Assembly: GCA_946498245.1 (NCBI GenBank)
Contig: CAMMNN010000025.1
Coordinates: 1 to 49,699, forward strand
Direction of reading: 5' to 3'
Source: an uncultured Clostridium sp.
GTDB taxonomy: Bacteria > Bacillota > Clostridia > Lachnospirales > Lachnospiraceae
DNA length: 49,699 bases
Part shown: positions 15,580-25,485 of the stretch, piece by piece
Numbering within the stretch: position 1 is the stretch's first letter
How the letters are laid out: every line of letters starts with the position of its first letter
Translations under genes and position numbers: made by a program
Notes under the pieces: model-generated
Database searches by the model: none
What the model was told of the DNA's origin: nothing
Seen by the model: only the letters and a program-made list of their open reading frames with translations

Positions 15580-18021
15580 ATGGAACTGTACAAAGACCCG
15601 ACTCAGCCCGTTGACGCCCGCGTCGAAGATCTTCTCTCCCGCATGACTCTGGAGGAAAAAGCGGCCCAACTGTGCGGCGATCTTCCCATGGGTCCGTTGG
15701 CCGACGGCCGCCCCTTAAACCAGGTGTTAAAGGAAAAGTACCCTGACGGCCACGGACGTTTTACCCAGTACTCCCTAGTTGGTCTGGCGAGTCCCGAAAA
15801 AATCGCCCGGATCAGCAATGAAATCCAGCGCTACTTTGTTGAGGAAACCCGGCTGGGGATCCCCGTTGCCCTTCAGACGGAAAATCTCTGCGGCTATCCC
15901 GCCCAAGGCGGCACTCTGTTTCCTGCCGCCGTCAACTTAGGCTGCACCTGGGAGCCGGAACTGGCGGAAGAAATGAGCCGCATCATAGGGCAGGAATCCC
16001 GGGCGGTGGGAATCAATTCCGCTATGAGCCCCGTTATCGACGTGTCCAGGGATCCCCGCTGGGGCCGCACCTATGAAACCTACGGTGAAGACCCCTATCT
16101 TATCTCCCAAATGGGCGTTCACTACATAAAGGGAATGCAGGGAGACAAAGAACACGGCGTCGCCTGTATTGCCAAACACTTCTTAGGTTATTCCGAAACC
16201 CAGGGCGGCTTAAATACCGCTGCTACCCGCATTAACGACAGGGAGCTGTATGAAGTATTCGGCACTCCCTTTGAGGCAGCCATGAGGGAAGCCGATGTCA
16301 GCTCCGTAATGGCCAACTATGCGGAAATTGACGGTATGTGCGTTGTAGCCAACCGCAAAATCGCCCACGATCTTCTGAGAGATACCATGAAATTTGAAGG
16401 AATCCTTACTTCCGACGGAGCCGGCATCTTAAAGACCCTTACGGATTTCCACACTGCCGACAGCTATGAGGAAGCCGGCCTTTTGGCAAAGAAAGCCGGA
16501 ACAGATACGGAAATTCCCGTAGGCGGAGCCTTCAAAAAGCTGCCTGATTTTGTCCGCAGCGGTGAACTGGATGAAGCTCTTCTGGACGAATCTGTCCGCC
16601 GGGTTCTGAAGGTGAAATTTGAGTACGGCCTCTTTGAGCATCCTTATATTGATGAGTCTCAGGTAAAAGCTCAAATGACCAATGGAGAAAAAGCCGCCTT
16701 ATCAGAAACAATCGCTGCCAAATCCCTGGTTCTTCTGAAAAATGACGGCGTTCTGCCTCTGAAAAAAGGAACCAAGGTGGCCCTTGTAGGTCCTCATGCA
16801 GACAGCCTCCGTTACCCCGTCAGCGGTTATACCTTCCCTGCTTATATTGAAATGATAACCGCACACATGGAAGGCAGCGCTGGCGAAGTATCTTTTAACG
16901 GAATGGCTGACGAAGCCGCAAAAGCCAAAGATTCCGCCCAGAATCCCTTTGCCGTTCTGTCCCAGAGCATGACTCCCGAAGAAAAGGCAAATCTGGGAGA
17001 TGTCCGGCAGGTTCTAAAAAGGATGGGAGCCCGTTCTCTAAAGGAAGAGCTGGAAGACCGGTTTGAGGTACGTTACGCTGAAGGATGCAGCCTTTTAGGA
17101 GAAGATGTTTCCGGCTTCGGAGAAGCCTTAAAGGCGGCAATGGACAGCGACGTTGTTATTATGGCCTGCGGCGGAAACTGCGGCTGGATCAATGTCACGG
17201 GAGGCGAAGGCAAGGATCGCTGCCACCTGGATCTTCCCGGAGTCCAGCAGCAGCTTTTAGAAGAGATGGCAAAAGCCGGAAAGCCCATAATCCTGGTACT
17301 CTACGGACCCGGAGCCTTCTCTCTGCCCTGGGCCTGCACCCATGCAAGCGCCATGATTCAGGCCTGGATGCCTGGTGTCAAGGCCGGAAAAGTAGTAGCC
17401 GATGTTTTAGACGGAACCGCCAACCCCGGCGGAAAGCTGACTTCTACCATTGTCCGCAGCGTTGGCCAGATTCCGGTAACCTACAATCACCGCACCGGAA
17501 GCGGCTACGCGTCCAAAACTGACAATTTGGGAACCGCCATTTTTACCGGAGGATATGTGGACGAATCCAGTACTCCCCTCTTCTGCTTCGGCCACGGCCT
17601 CAGCTACACTACCTTCCAGTTGTCTGATTTTGTCGTAGCGGAAAAGGAAGTTCCTACTGACGGCGTAATTACCGTTTCCTGCAAAGTGACCAATACTGGT
17701 GACCGCACAGGGGATGAAACGGTACAGCTTTACTACCACACCAAAAAGGCCCATGTTATCAGGCCCGTTAAGCAGCTCGCCGGATTTAAGCGCCTGACTC
17801 TGGCCCCCGGAGAGACAAAAACCGTCACCTTCCGGCTGAATACGGCACAGTTAGGGTATTACAATGAATTTATGGACTTTGTAGTCGAACCCACTGTCAT
17901 GGACATTATGCTTGGAACCAGCGCCCATGACATCAGCTTTACCCAGGAAGTCCGCCTCACAGGCGAACCTGTAAACATCATGGGAAAACGGGTTTACACC
18001 TGCCCGGTTAGCGTGGAATAA
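15580..18021 (+). CDS. Glycoside hydrolase family 3 protein
   Basis: An 813-residue GH3 enzyme releasing non-reducing-end beta-linked sugars. It has the N-terminal TIM barrel (SPVIDVSRDPRWGRTYET, KHFLGY), the nucleophile Asp279 (LTSDGAG), the alpha/beta sandwich domain from about 385, and a C-terminal fibronectin III-like domain (VTNTGDRTGDETVQLYY). No signal peptide is seen, so it works in the cytoplasm on imported oligosaccharide. AAAGGAGG stands before the ATG. Divergent from the pfk operon and sharing its control region, with a ROK-type dyad at its -35. A close paralogue is at 31067-33526. The sugar specificity (glucose, xylose, N-acetylglucosamine or other) cannot be read from sequence alone. 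Confidence 0.93.
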   Translation: MELYKDPTQPVDARVEDLLSRMTLEEKAAQLCGDLPMGPLADGRPLNQVLKEKYPDGHGRFTQYSLVGLASPEKIARISNEIQRYFVEETRLGIPVALQTENLCGYPAQGGTLFPAAVNLGCTWEPELAEEMSRIIGQESRAVGINSAMSPVIDVSRDPRWGRTYETYGEDPYLISQMGVHYIKGMQGDKEHGVACIAKHFLGYSETQGGLNTAATRINDRELYEVFGTPFEAAMREADVSSVMANYAEIDGMCVVANRKIAHDLLRDTMKFEGILTSDGAGILKTLTDFHTADSYEEAGLLAKKAGTDTEIPVGGAFKKLPDFVRSGELDEALLDESVRRVLKVKFEYGLFEHPYIDESQVKAQMTNGEKAALSETIAAKSLVLLKNDGVLPLKKGTKVALVGPHADSLRYPVSGYTFPAYIEMITAHMEGSAGEVSFNGMADEAAKAKDSAQNPFAVLSQSMTPEEKANLGDVRQVLKRMGARSLKEELEDRFEVRYAEGCSLLGEDVSGFGEALKAAMDSDVVIMACGGNCGWINVTGGEGKDRCHLDLPGVQQQLLEEMAKAGKPIILVLYGPGAFSLPWACTHASAMIQAWMPGVKAGKVVADVLDGTANPGGKLTSTIVRSVGQIPVTYNHRTGSGYASKTDNLGTAIFTGGYVDESSTPLFCFGHGLSYTTFQLSDFVVAEKEVPTDGVITVSCKVTNTGDRTGDETVQLYYHTKKAHVIRPVKQLAGFKRLTLAPGETKTVTFRLNTAQLGYYNEFMDFVVEPTVMDIMLGTSAHDISFTQEVRLTGEPVNIMGKRVYTCPVSVE

Positions 18022-18027
18022 AATTGC

Positions 18028-18066
18028 AAAAGACAAAGGAGGTCTTCGGATCCCTTTGTCTTTTTC
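18028..18066 (+). terminator. Terminator after the GH3 gene
   Basis: The stem AAAGACAAAGG/CCTTTGTCTTT with a GC-containing loop is followed by a T-rich run. It is placed directly after the stop codon. Confidence 0.85.
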
Positions 18067-18073
18067 TTTGCTT

Positions 18074-18115
18074 ATAACTTTCTTTCTCACTGAAATAACT
18101 TTCTTTCTCACTGAA
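18074..18115. repeat. Perfect 21-bp tandem duplication
   Basis: A 21-base unit beginning ATAACTTTCTTTCTCACTGA is present twice in direct succession between the GH3 terminator and the response-regulator gene. It is probably a recent slippage product. Confidence 0.9.
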
Positions 18116-18161
18116 TATTCCCGGTTATGATGGTATGGTTTCTACAGTACCGCTGTTGCCC

Positions 18162-19751
18162 TTACTCTCCGTCTTCCTGGCTTCTCTCCTTTTGAGGGCT
18201 GGTTCCCATGGTTTTCCGGTATGTCTGAGAAAAATAACTGAAATTGCCGTAGCCCAGTTTCGCCGCAATAAAGCTTACAGGCAGAGATGTGGTTTTTAAT
18301 AAAAGCTGGGCTTCCCTCATTTTCCGCTGAGTAATATATTCTTTAATGGTAATGCCGATCTCCTTCTTAAAAATCCGGGCCATATAGTCCGGATTTAAAT
18401 GGACGTAATCCGCCAGATCGTCTCTCCGCAGGTCTTCATACAGGTGTTCGTTAATGTAATTAATAACCTGGAATACGGCTTCCCTTTGGTAATGCTTCTC
18501 TGTTTCCGAGCCATAATATTCCGCCACGTAATGGATAAGGGCCTTCATATGGTCAATGGATTTGGAACCGTTTCGGTACAGTTCCTGTTCCTCAGGGGTG
18601 GAAAACATAGTGTGAAACAGATTTTCCTCATTCTCCATGGTTCCGTAAAGCATATACAGAAAATCCTGGTAGAAATGGGACAGGGACTGAGGTGTCAGCA
18701 TACCGGAAGCTGCCATTTCTTCTAACAGCTTATCGGCTTCTTCTTCCATAGCCAGAGTGTATCCCTCTTCCAAAAGCTTGCCCCAGTGTCGGATTCTGGC
18801 TGTATGAAACTGATATGGGCTCCGTTCCGTTTCCGTCTGTCCTGTCAGTATCACGCCGCTTTTAAGGCTGACGTTTTCTTCTTTTCTTTTTAACAGCTTT
18901 TTCCACCCCTCCGCCATCTCCCGCAGCAGCAGGGGGCCTTCCATATATGCCGCCAGACTGCACTTATACTGCTTTTCACAGTCCCCAAGAAGGGTTAAAA
19001 GCTGACTTTTTACCTTTTCTTTTTCCGCTTCCTGGCCGTCCTTTCTCTGCAAAATAAAGGCCAGTGCATTTTCGTCCATAGAGCCCACTGCGATATAGCA
19101 GCTATTTTCAGAAAAGACCGTGTTGGCCAGCCGGCTTATTCCAGCCGCCATTTCCTCCCTCCCCGGCTTTTCCGCCAGAGAATGCCACCTCAGAATCTGA
19201 ATCAAAATCAGGCTGCAGGGTTTTCCCGGCTTCGGCATAGCCCCCAGGCTGTTCATAATCTCTGCATATCGGATATTTCCATTTCCCAGCAGAAAATCCC
19301 TTAAAAGACCGGCGCCCACCTGCATTTTATCTTCCAAAAGCTGTTCTCCGGCATGGTATATTTTCTGCCGTTCCTTTCTGGACAGGACAAAAAGAACTGC
19401 TTTTCTGACGGTTCCTGCAATCTCCCGGTAAGGGGCCGGCTGAACAACGTAATCAAAGGCCCCTAGTTGAATAGCTTCTTTCGCATAATGGAACTCCGCA
19501 TAGCTGGTTAAAAAGATGCAGCAGGTTTCATACTGATGTTCTCTTACCCAATTATAAAGCTGAAGCCCATTCTCCACAGGCATCTCAATATCGCAGAGCA
19601 TAATATCCGGAGGCTCTTTTTGAAACTCCTCCCGCGCCTGTTTCCCATTCTGTGCAGCGGCAACACAAGAAATCCCCTCTGCTTCCCAGTCAATTCCTTT
19701 TGTCAATCCTTCCAGGACACCCGGCTGATCGTCTACTATCAATAATTTCAT
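18162..19751 (-). CDS. Response regulator with AraC-type DNA-binding domain (YesN-like)
   Basis: A 529-residue regulator. Residues 1-120 form a receiver with the phospho-acceptor D54 (MLCDIEMP) and acidic pair D7-D8; the usual lysine after strand five is replaced by glutamine (YVVQP). The middle 270 residues are a helical linker, and the last 100 are an AraC double helix-turn-helix (DYMARIFKKEIGITIKEYI). Such YesN-type regulators activate sugar-uptake genes. It starts three bases after the sensor-kinase stop, with AGAGG upstream, so the two form one unit. The likely target is the transporter operon just upstream, whose promoter region has direct repeats. The target assignment is inference. 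Confidence 0.93.
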   Translation of the reverse strand: MKLLIVDDQPGVLEGLTKGIDWEAEGISCVAAAQNGKQAREEFQKEPPDIMLCDIEMPVENGLQLYNWVREHQYETCCIFLTSYAEFHYAKEAIQLGAFDYVVQPAPYREIAGTVRKAVLFVLSRKERQKIYHAGEQLLEDKMQVGAGLLRDFLLGNGNIRYAEIMNSLGAMPKPGKPCSLILIQILRWHSLAEKPGREEMAAGISRLANTVFSENSCYIAVGSMDENALAFILQRKDGQEAEKEKVKSQLLTLLGDCEKQYKCSLAAYMEGPLLLREMAEGWKKLLKRKEENVSLKSGVILTGQTETERSPYQFHTARIRHWGKLLEEGYTLAMEEEADKLLEEMAASGMLTPQSLSHFYQDFLYMLYGTMENEENLFHTMFSTPEEQELYRNGSKSIDHMKALIHYVAEYYGSETEKHYQREAVFQVINYINEHLYEDLRRDDLADYVHLNPDYMARIFKKEIGITIKEYITQRKMREAQLLLKTTSLPVSFIAAKLGYGNFSYFSQTYRKTMGTSPQKERSQEDGE

Positions 19752-19754
19752 CTT

Positions 19755-21452
19755 TTACCTCTGCTCTATATTCAGCATAATCTCAATATGTGCTCCACTA
19801 TCGTTCCAAAAGCTTATGCCAAAGCGTTCTCCATAAAGAAGCTTAAAACGCTGCATCAAGTTCCATATTCCAATGTGATCGCCCCCTTCTTCTGAAGCCA
19901 TGCCCTTATTGAGCTTTTCCAACACTTCTCCCGGAAATCCCAATCCGTTATCCGAAATAATCAAATCCATTAATTTTCCACTCCCCATTGGCAGCAAATT
20001 TCCCTTTATCCTGACCTCCAGAGGGTGATCCAGCACTGTCCCATGCTTCACACAGTTTTCTACCAGGGTCAGCAGGCTGACAGAAGGAACGGAAATTTCC
20101 AAAAGCTCCGGAGCAATATCCAGGAGACACCGCGACTGATCCCGCCGTCCAATAGCCTGGAGCTGAACATAATTTTCGCACATCTGCAATTCTTCCCGCA
20201 AAAGCACTTTTTCACTGTTCCAATGAAAAATATACCGCAGATGCTTAGACAACAGGATAATCATATTTTGAATTTCATCAAAGGCCTTGATCTCGGCCAG
20301 ACCATAAAGATTTTTCAGGCAATTCAAATAAAAATGGGGATGGATCTGCATTCTAAGAGCCGTCATTTCTGCCTTCTGGGCTGCCATTTCCGCCTTCTGG
20401 GCCGCCAGCTCCTGTTCGTATGTTTCGATTTTCAGATTGGTAATGGTTCCGATCATACTGTTAAACGTGTCGTTTACCTGCGCAAACTCCCTGCTGATAT
20501 ACCGATCCGTCCTGCACTGCAAATCCCCGTCCCGAATGCGCTCCATAGTCGTTACCAGACTGGACAGAGGCCTTAAAATACCGGATTCCAGATAAGCCAG
20601 AACAATCACCAGCAAAACAGCCATCGCTCCCAAAAACAGAGACGGCCCCAGGCGAAGCCATTTTAGTACTCCGTTATTGTCCTGGTACCGGACTCCGTAA
20701 AGCACACTCATGCCTAAAAACGACTCCTGGACCACCATATAACGGTAAACTCCCTCTCCCGCCAGACAGTAATCCTCAAATGATTTGGCCTTATTTCCCC
20801 ATGTTCTTTCTATCCATACCGCCGACGTTAAGGGATTGCCCTGGTTGTCTGTAAAAACAGCCGGAGACTCCAGACCATAAGAAAGCTGGGCGTTTTCTGA
20901 AAGCCGTTCCATATCCGCCGCGCACAAAAGCTTTGCCTTTCCTTTTTTCAAAATCTGTATGAGATAAGGACCTTCCTGGGTTATTTCCACAAACCAGCCC
21001 TGACGCTGAGAGTCCTTTCCAATCCATTCTCCGGACAGGCTTTTTAGCTTCAGCTCCTCCTCTCCCCAGGACGTTCCTACAGCATGGATAAAAAGCTCCT
21101 CTTCCTGAAACACTCCAATAAAGGCGATGGCGTCGTTTAATGCCGTTTCTTCTCTCAAAACGGTTTCCAACCGTTCTTTTTCTTCTCGGTCCATGGTTTC
21201 TCCCAGAGCAATTTTCTGAAATTCCTCATTTTCTCCGTACAGTATATTAAAAAAGGCATCTATTTGACGGATCCCGTCTTCCATAGAAACGCAGTACCCT
21301 TTCAGCGTGTTTCCATTGGCCTCTGCGATTTGATCATTCATCTGCTCAATGGCCTTGTTTACAAAAACGTAGAAAATGCCGGTCATAGGTACTAAAATCA
21401 GAATCGCAGCAATCACAAGCTGGCTGCGAATTGAGAACTTCTTACTTTTCAT
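19755..21452 (-). CDS. Sensor histidine kinase (YesM-like)
   Basis: A 565-residue membrane sensor. TM1 is near residues 12-30, an extracellular sensing domain of about 240 residues follows, TM2 is near 275-295, then a HAMP segment, a coiled coil with a tandem heptad-like repeat (AAQKAEM twice) and the His-kinase core 'QIHPHFYLNCLKNL', where the first histidine is the phosphorylation site. The ATP-binding lid has the N box (LVENCVKHG) and the G box (ISDNGLGFP). The family pairs with YesN regulators and usually senses extracellular sugars or their binding protein. It lies downstream of the sulfatase and transporter genes on the same strand, with an intercistronic hairpin (21482-21510) in between. 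Confidence 0.94.
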   Translation of the reverse strand: MKSKKFSIRSQLVIAAILILVPMTGIFYVFVNKAIEQMNDQIAEANGNTLKGYCVSMEDGIRQIDAFFNILYGENEEFQKIALGETMDREEKERLETVLREETALNDAIAFIGVFQEEELFIHAVGTSWGEEELKLKSLSGEWIGKDSQRQGWFVEITQEGPYLIQILKKGKAKLLCAADMERLSENAQLSYGLESPAVFTDNQGNPLTSAVWIERTWGNKAKSFEDYCLAGEGVYRYMVVQESFLGMSVLYGVRYQDNNGVLKWLRLGPSLFLGAMAVLLVIVLAYLESGILRPLSSLVTTMERIRDGDLQCRTDRYISREFAQVNDTFNSMIGTITNLKIETYEQELAAQKAEMAAQKAEMTALRMQIHPHFYLNCLKNLYGLAEIKAFDEIQNMIILLSKHLRYIFHWNSEKVLLREELQMCENYVQLQAIGRRDQSRCLLDIAPELLEISVPSVSLLTLVENCVKHGTVLDHPLEVRIKGNLLPMGSGKLMDLIISDNGLGFPGEVLEKLNKGMASEEGGDHIGIWNLMQRFKLLYGERFGISFWNDSGAHIEIMLNIEQR

Positions 21453-21481
21453 TCCTGTGTGATCTTCTCCTCTGAAATACC

Positions 21482-21510
21482 GGTAAGCGTGAGAATCCCC
21501 ACGCTTATCC
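21482..21510. other. Intercistronic hairpin between the sulfatase and sensor-kinase genes
   Basis: GGTAAGCGTG and CACGCTTATC pair across a short loop. There is no T-run, so it is more likely an RNA-processing or stability element than a terminator. Confidence 0.5.
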
Positions 21511-21543
21511 GTTTCCTGTCTGATGATTGTCTTTTCTTTGGGC

Positions 21544-23046
21544 TCAAAGTCCGTATCTTATATACAATTCCTCCGGAGCCTGGTTTTCCAAAAACAGCTC
21601 TTTCATAGCCGCTTTCAGCTCCTCCTCTTTTTCCTGATTTCTTACAGGCCGCTCCTGTTTCGGGTCCTGCTGAAGATCGTACAGTAAATTTTCTGTGATC
21701 TTTTTGTCGAATCTTGCCGTTCCCGTAGCCGGTATCTTTAAAGGACGCACTCCCTTTGTAAAACTAAAAGGCTCGGCCAGAGAAATTTCTTTTAGTTCTT
21801 CCGGAGCAAAACGGCTGTCCATATGAGTCGGCATCAATGTGTACTCGTTAGCCGCTGCCGTCTCATTCTCTACCCGCCGCATATAAACCCAGCGTCCGTC
21901 GGTAATGTTCACTGGCCCGCCGTGATAGCCGAAAAGCCCATATTGCCTCACTTGTGCGTCTCTTTCTATGGTATCTTTTAAAGGCTTCCCCTCCATATCT
22001 TCAGGAATTTCCTGGCCGAAAAATTCCAGTACCGTAGGCGCCAGGTCAATGGTCTGTACCAGCGCCTGCCTTCTCTCTCCCTTTTTCCCGCTTCTGGGAT
22101 CCCAGATAAAGAGAGGTGTGTGGGTCAGTTCTTCAAAATCCGGCATATTGCCCTTTCCCCACCAGTCATGCTCTCCCAGGAAAAAGCCATGATCCGTATT
22201 AACAATGAGCATGGTATCCTTCCACATATCCTTTTCGTCCATCTCGTCCAGGACTTGTCCCAGGCAAAAATCGCAGTATTCCATTAAAGCGTAATACTTT
22301 TTTCGCATATTTTCTATGGTTTCTTTGTCCTCGCTGACCCGGGAATAAGGAGGCCAGTCCGGAATAAAAGGCTTATCAGGATCAAACCATCTGCTCTCAA
22401 AGCCTTTGGGTGACGTAAAGGGCTCATGGGGATCGAAGGTTTCGATCTGAAGAAACCAATTGTCGTACCCATTGTTGCGGCGAATAAAGTCGATTCCGTC
22501 GGCAAAAGTTCTGGCCTGGGGAAACAGACTGTCATCTGTAATGGCCATACGGTTGGCGTAATTTCTCCAGCCGCCCTTTTGCCTTCTCCTTCGAAACATC
22601 TCTGGCGTATTCCGGTTCAGCAAAATATAAGGAGACATTTCCTCTCCGTGATTTCCGGCATCGCCTATCCAAGCGTCGCTTTCCTGGCCCCGGTAACAGG
22701 ACCAGGAAGAATACCGCCCGCAGTAGGTTCCTCCTCCATCCTGAATATAGTGGTAATGATCCGTTGCCAAATGGCTGTGGATTCCCGCCTGATCCAAAAG
22801 CTCCGGCATGGAATCGTCCCACGGTTCCAGGGGGCCCCAGCTTCTATGGAGAAAATTGGCCCTTCCTGTATGGAGTTCCCTTCTGGCGGGCATACAGGGC
22901 AGGCTGCATACGTAGCTTTTGTCAAATACCACGCTTTTTGCCGCCAGACGCCTAAAATTTGGCAGTTCCAACGGAGTTTCTTCATTATAACAGGACAGCA
23001 GATCCCTTCTCAGGGAATCATACATAATCATAATCCCTCGCATCAT
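21544..23046 (-). CDS. Type I (formylglycine) sulfatase
   Basis: A 500-residue S1-family sulfatase that removes sulfate esters from a carbohydrate. C51 in CMPAR is the cysteine converted to formylglycine, inside the motif CxPxR followed by 'ELHTGR'. The metal-site 'YDSLRRD' near the N-terminus and 'NTDHGFFLGEHDWWGKG' supply further ligands. There is no signal peptide, so both maturation and action should be cytoplasmic, requiring an anSME-type radical SAM enzyme not found in this window. The start is ATG at 23046 or 23043, both behind AAGGGG. It is the fifth gene in the run after the transporter. Its partner sulfatase at 29566-31056 has a different active-site motif, so the two may remove sulfate from different positions. 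Confidence 0.93.
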   Translation of the reverse strand: MMRGIMIMYDSLRRDLLSCYNEETPLELPNFRRLAAKSVVFDKSYVCSLPCMPARRELHTGRANFLHRSWGPLEPWDDSMPELLDQAGIHSHLATDHYHYIQDGGGTYCGRYSSWSCYRGQESDAWIGDAGNHGEEMSPYILLNRNTPEMFRRRRQKGGWRNYANRMAITDDSLFPQARTFADGIDFIRRNNGYDNWFLQIETFDPHEPFTSPKGFESRWFDPDKPFIPDWPPYSRVSEDKETIENMRKKYYALMEYCDFCLGQVLDEMDEKDMWKDTMLIVNTDHGFFLGEHDWWGKGNMPDFEELTHTPLFIWDPRSGKKGERRQALVQTIDLAPTVLEFFGQEIPEDMEGKPLKDTIERDAQVRQYGLFGYHGGPVNITDGRWVYMRRVENETAAANEYTLMPTHMDSRFAPEELKEISLAEPFSFTKGVRPLKIPATGTARFDKKITENLLYDLQQDPKQERPVRNQEKEEELKAAMKELFLENQAPEELYIRYGL

Positions 23047-23058
23047 TTTTCCCCTTTC

Positions 23059-24090
23059 TTATGCGTTCTGAAGGGCCGCTTTGACTCTGCGGGCCTCCTG
23101 GATTCTGGCTTTTTTATCTTTTGCATACTGAAATCTGTAAGCGTTCATGCGGTAGATATTTAAAAGCAGAAACAAACTATAAATAATAATGCTCTGCATA
23201 CTGCTGTCCATAGAAAGTTTGGACAGGCACATGGTCAGCAGTTTAACGCTCAGGGAACCCAGCAAAATGCCCACTACCGGCTTCTGGCTGTAAGATCCGA
23301 TTAAAAGCCCCAAAGACATGGGGAACATATTTTTAAATACCTGCGTATTGCTGCTCATTCCCATAACCGGCGTCAGTCCGCCGCTGTAGGCCGTATCAAA
23401 GACGCCGGCGCAGGCCACCAGGGCTCCCGCCAAAATATAGCACTGGATACAGTTGGTATAGATATTAATGCCGCTGTCAGAAGCCAGCTTTTGATTTCCC
23501 TGTATTGCTCTTCTGCGGTACCCGAAACTGCTGTACTGGAAAAGGTACGTAACCGCTGCCACCAAAAACACTGCCACCAGAAGAATAAAGCCGATATTGG
23601 AAAGCACCTCCACGCCTGGTTTAGCAAAGAGCTTCAGTCCTTGCTGGTCGTAGGATCCAAAAGACATACATTCGAAAATCAGGCTGACTCCCAGCCCCAG
23701 TACCATGGGAAGAATCCTCAGATTGACAAACAACACGCCTACTGCCAGACCGCATAAGGCTCCCACTATCATACTGAGAACTAACACTCCGATTCCTCCC
23801 AGCCCAAGGCTTAAAGCCAGATTGCCTCCGAAAATACAGCCCATATACATCTGGGCTCCAGCGGACAGATCCATCCGTCCGCTGGTAAGATTGCAGTTAA
23901 TGGCCAGAGCAAAGCTAAAGGAAGTCAGAAGGGTTCTAAGGAGGGCTTTTACATCTGCCGTGTTGCTGATTACTCCGGTTCCTGCCAGAGTGCGGTCTAT
24001 GATTTCACAGATCACCCAGGTGATAACCGGAATGGCTAAGGTCTGAAGGACGATTTTGCCTGTAAGAGATTTTTTGCTTTTTTCAGCCAT
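23059..24090 (-). CDS. Sugar ABC transporter permease (RbsC family), second permease
   Basis: A 343-residue permease with about ten hydrophobic segments. The 'GRMDLSAGAQMYMG' stretch matches the conserved LDLSVG region of RbsC/XylH-type permeases, and 'SSFGYRRRAIQGNQKLASDSGI' matches the cytoplasmic coupling loop that contacts the ATPase. It follows the binding-protein gene by 29 bases. With the permease at 25486-26490 it gives two different permeases, which suggests a heterodimeric channel, unlike the classic single-permease ribose system. AGGAGAGGG precedes the ATG. The substrate is unknown; imported sulfated or amino-sugar oligosaccharides are the contextual guess. Confidence 0.9.
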   Translation of the reverse strand: MAEKSKKSLTGKIVLQTLAIPVITWVICEIIDRTLAGTGVISNTADVKALLRTLLTSFSFALAINCNLTSGRMDLSAGAQMYMGCIFGGNLALSLGLGGIGVLVLSMIVGALCGLAVGVLFVNLRILPMVLGLGVSLIFECMSFGSYDQQGLKLFAKPGVEVLSNIGFILLVAVFLVAAVTYLFQYSSFGYRRRAIQGNQKLASDSGINIYTNCIQCYILAGALVACAGVFDTAYSGGLTPVMGMSSNTQVFKNMFPMSLGLLIGSYSQKPVVGILLGSLSVKLLTMCLSKLSMDSSMQSIIIYSLFLLLNIYRMNAYRFQYAKDKKARIQEARRVKAALQNA

Positions 24091-24119
24091 GGTTCCCTCT
24101 CCTCTCTGTTTCTAAATCC

Positions 24120-25442
24120 TTACTCTCCCAAACGCTCCAGGGTAGATTCATAGGTAACGGAATCTACAATGGCTTGAAGATCAGCGTTAGTTAAATCCGG
24201 GTGATTGACTGCCAACATGGAGTCCACAATATCGTAATCTACAATCCATTTTCCGCCCTCTGGCGTATCCCACTGACTAATGGTTTCCAGGGTTTCCAGA
24301 TCCGTAATAGGCCAGAGAGTGGTGTTTAATTCTCCCGCGTCACCGTTTTCCGCCAAAGTCGCTTCCCTGTGGCCTGTCAGCAGATTGTAAGTCTGTGCAA
24401 AGCCTGAAGCGCACAGGAGGCTGACCGGTTTTGCCGTCGCCATGTTCACAGAAGCATTTCCAAATTGATCCTCTGTGGCAAAGGCTGTCTTGAGGCTTTC
24501 CGATACGGTGGCAACGCCCGCCACCTTAATGTCTTTATTAATAGCTTCTTCCGTTTCCTGTACAATTACACCGGTTTGGTCGTAAAGCTGAACAGACTGA
24601 AGCATAACTCCGTATTTGCCGGTTTGAAGGGCCGCTGTCAGACCCTGCAGATACCCCTCCACTCTTGTAGTATGGCCGGGATAGATGTAAATATTGATTC
24701 CCTTGTCATTGGTGGCTTCAATGGGTGAGGACGAGGTAACCATGGAATCCAGATCCCCGTCATAGGTCAGATCGTAAATCTCCTGAAGAGCCGTAAGACA
24801 CGCCTGGGTGATTTCTGTCTGCTGTAAATTCCCGCTGTAAGCCAGACCGCTGCAGATTAAGAAGCCTTCGCTTCCGTCCTCGCTGGCATTCTCTTTGATC
24901 CAATCGGAAAACACTTCCGCAATTGCTGACTGGTTGGAGCCGAAAGCGGCAAAGTTTTCATAGCCTCCTGAAAATGCGGCTTCTGTTTTAGGAACAATGC
25001 GTACCGTATTTACCACATACATCATGCCGTATTCCTGGCATACCTGGGTCATCTGCTCAATGTCTTCGTTTTGATAGCTGATAACCGCATCACAGCCGGC
25101 ATCGGCACAGTTTTCAATAAAGGTCAGCAGATCTTCCGTAGTACTGCACTGCTCGGAAAAGATAAATTCGCAGTTGTAATGTGGGCCAATATAATCTTCA
25201 AAATATGCCTTTCTCTGGATACTTTCGTCATTGGCCTGAACCTCAGCAACGCCGATTTTAAAGGATTCCGTATACTGTCCTCCGGCTTCCCCGCCTGCTG
25301 TCTCCTCCCCTGCTGTTCCCGCTGGAGCTTCCGTTCCGGCAGAGTTTCCTCCTGAAGAAGATGTGTCCGTACTGCTCCCGCAGCCTGCCGCCGTCATTGC
25401 TAAAACTCCTGCCAATACCAATGCCATTAATCTCTTTTTCAT
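24120..25442 (-). CDS. Sugar ABC transporter substrate-binding lipoprotein (RbsB family)
   Basis: A 440-residue lipoprotein. The signal peptide ends in the lipobox AAGC at about residue 21, followed by a Ser/Gly/Thr/Glu linker of about 35 residues and a periplasmic-binding fold of the ribose type (FKIGVAEVQANDES, DAVISYQNEDIEQM). At more than 380 residues for the mature domain it is longer than RbsB, about 290, which may fit a larger ligand. The gene sits between the two permease genes, an unusual order. GAGGAGAAAC precedes the start. It is anchored outside the membrane and delivers substrate to the RbsA/RbsC-type transporter. Confidence 0.92.
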   Translation of the reverse strand: MKKRLMALVLAGVLAMTAAGCGSSTDTSSSGGNSAGTEAPAGTAGEETAGGEAGGQYTESFKIGVAEVQANDESIQRKAYFEDYIGPHYNCEFIFSEQCSTTEDLLTFIENCADAGCDAVISYQNEDIEQMTQVCQEYGMMYVVNTVRIVPKTEAAFSGGYENFAAFGSNQSAIAEVFSDWIKENASEDGSEGFLICSGLAYSGNLQQTEITQACLTALQEIYDLTYDGDLDSMVTSSSPIEATNDKGINIYIYPGHTTRVEGYLQGLTAALQTGKYGVMLQSVQLYDQTGVIVQETEEAINKDIKVAGVATVSESLKTAFATEDQFGNASVNMATAKPVSLLCASGFAQTYNLLTGHREATLAENGDAGELNTTLWPITDLETLETISQWDTPEGGKWIVDYDIVDSMLAVNHPDLTNADLQAIVDSVTYESTLERLGE

Positions 25443-25485
25443 TATTGTTTCTCCTCTCTGCTTGCGCTTTATTCTAACTGTTCCT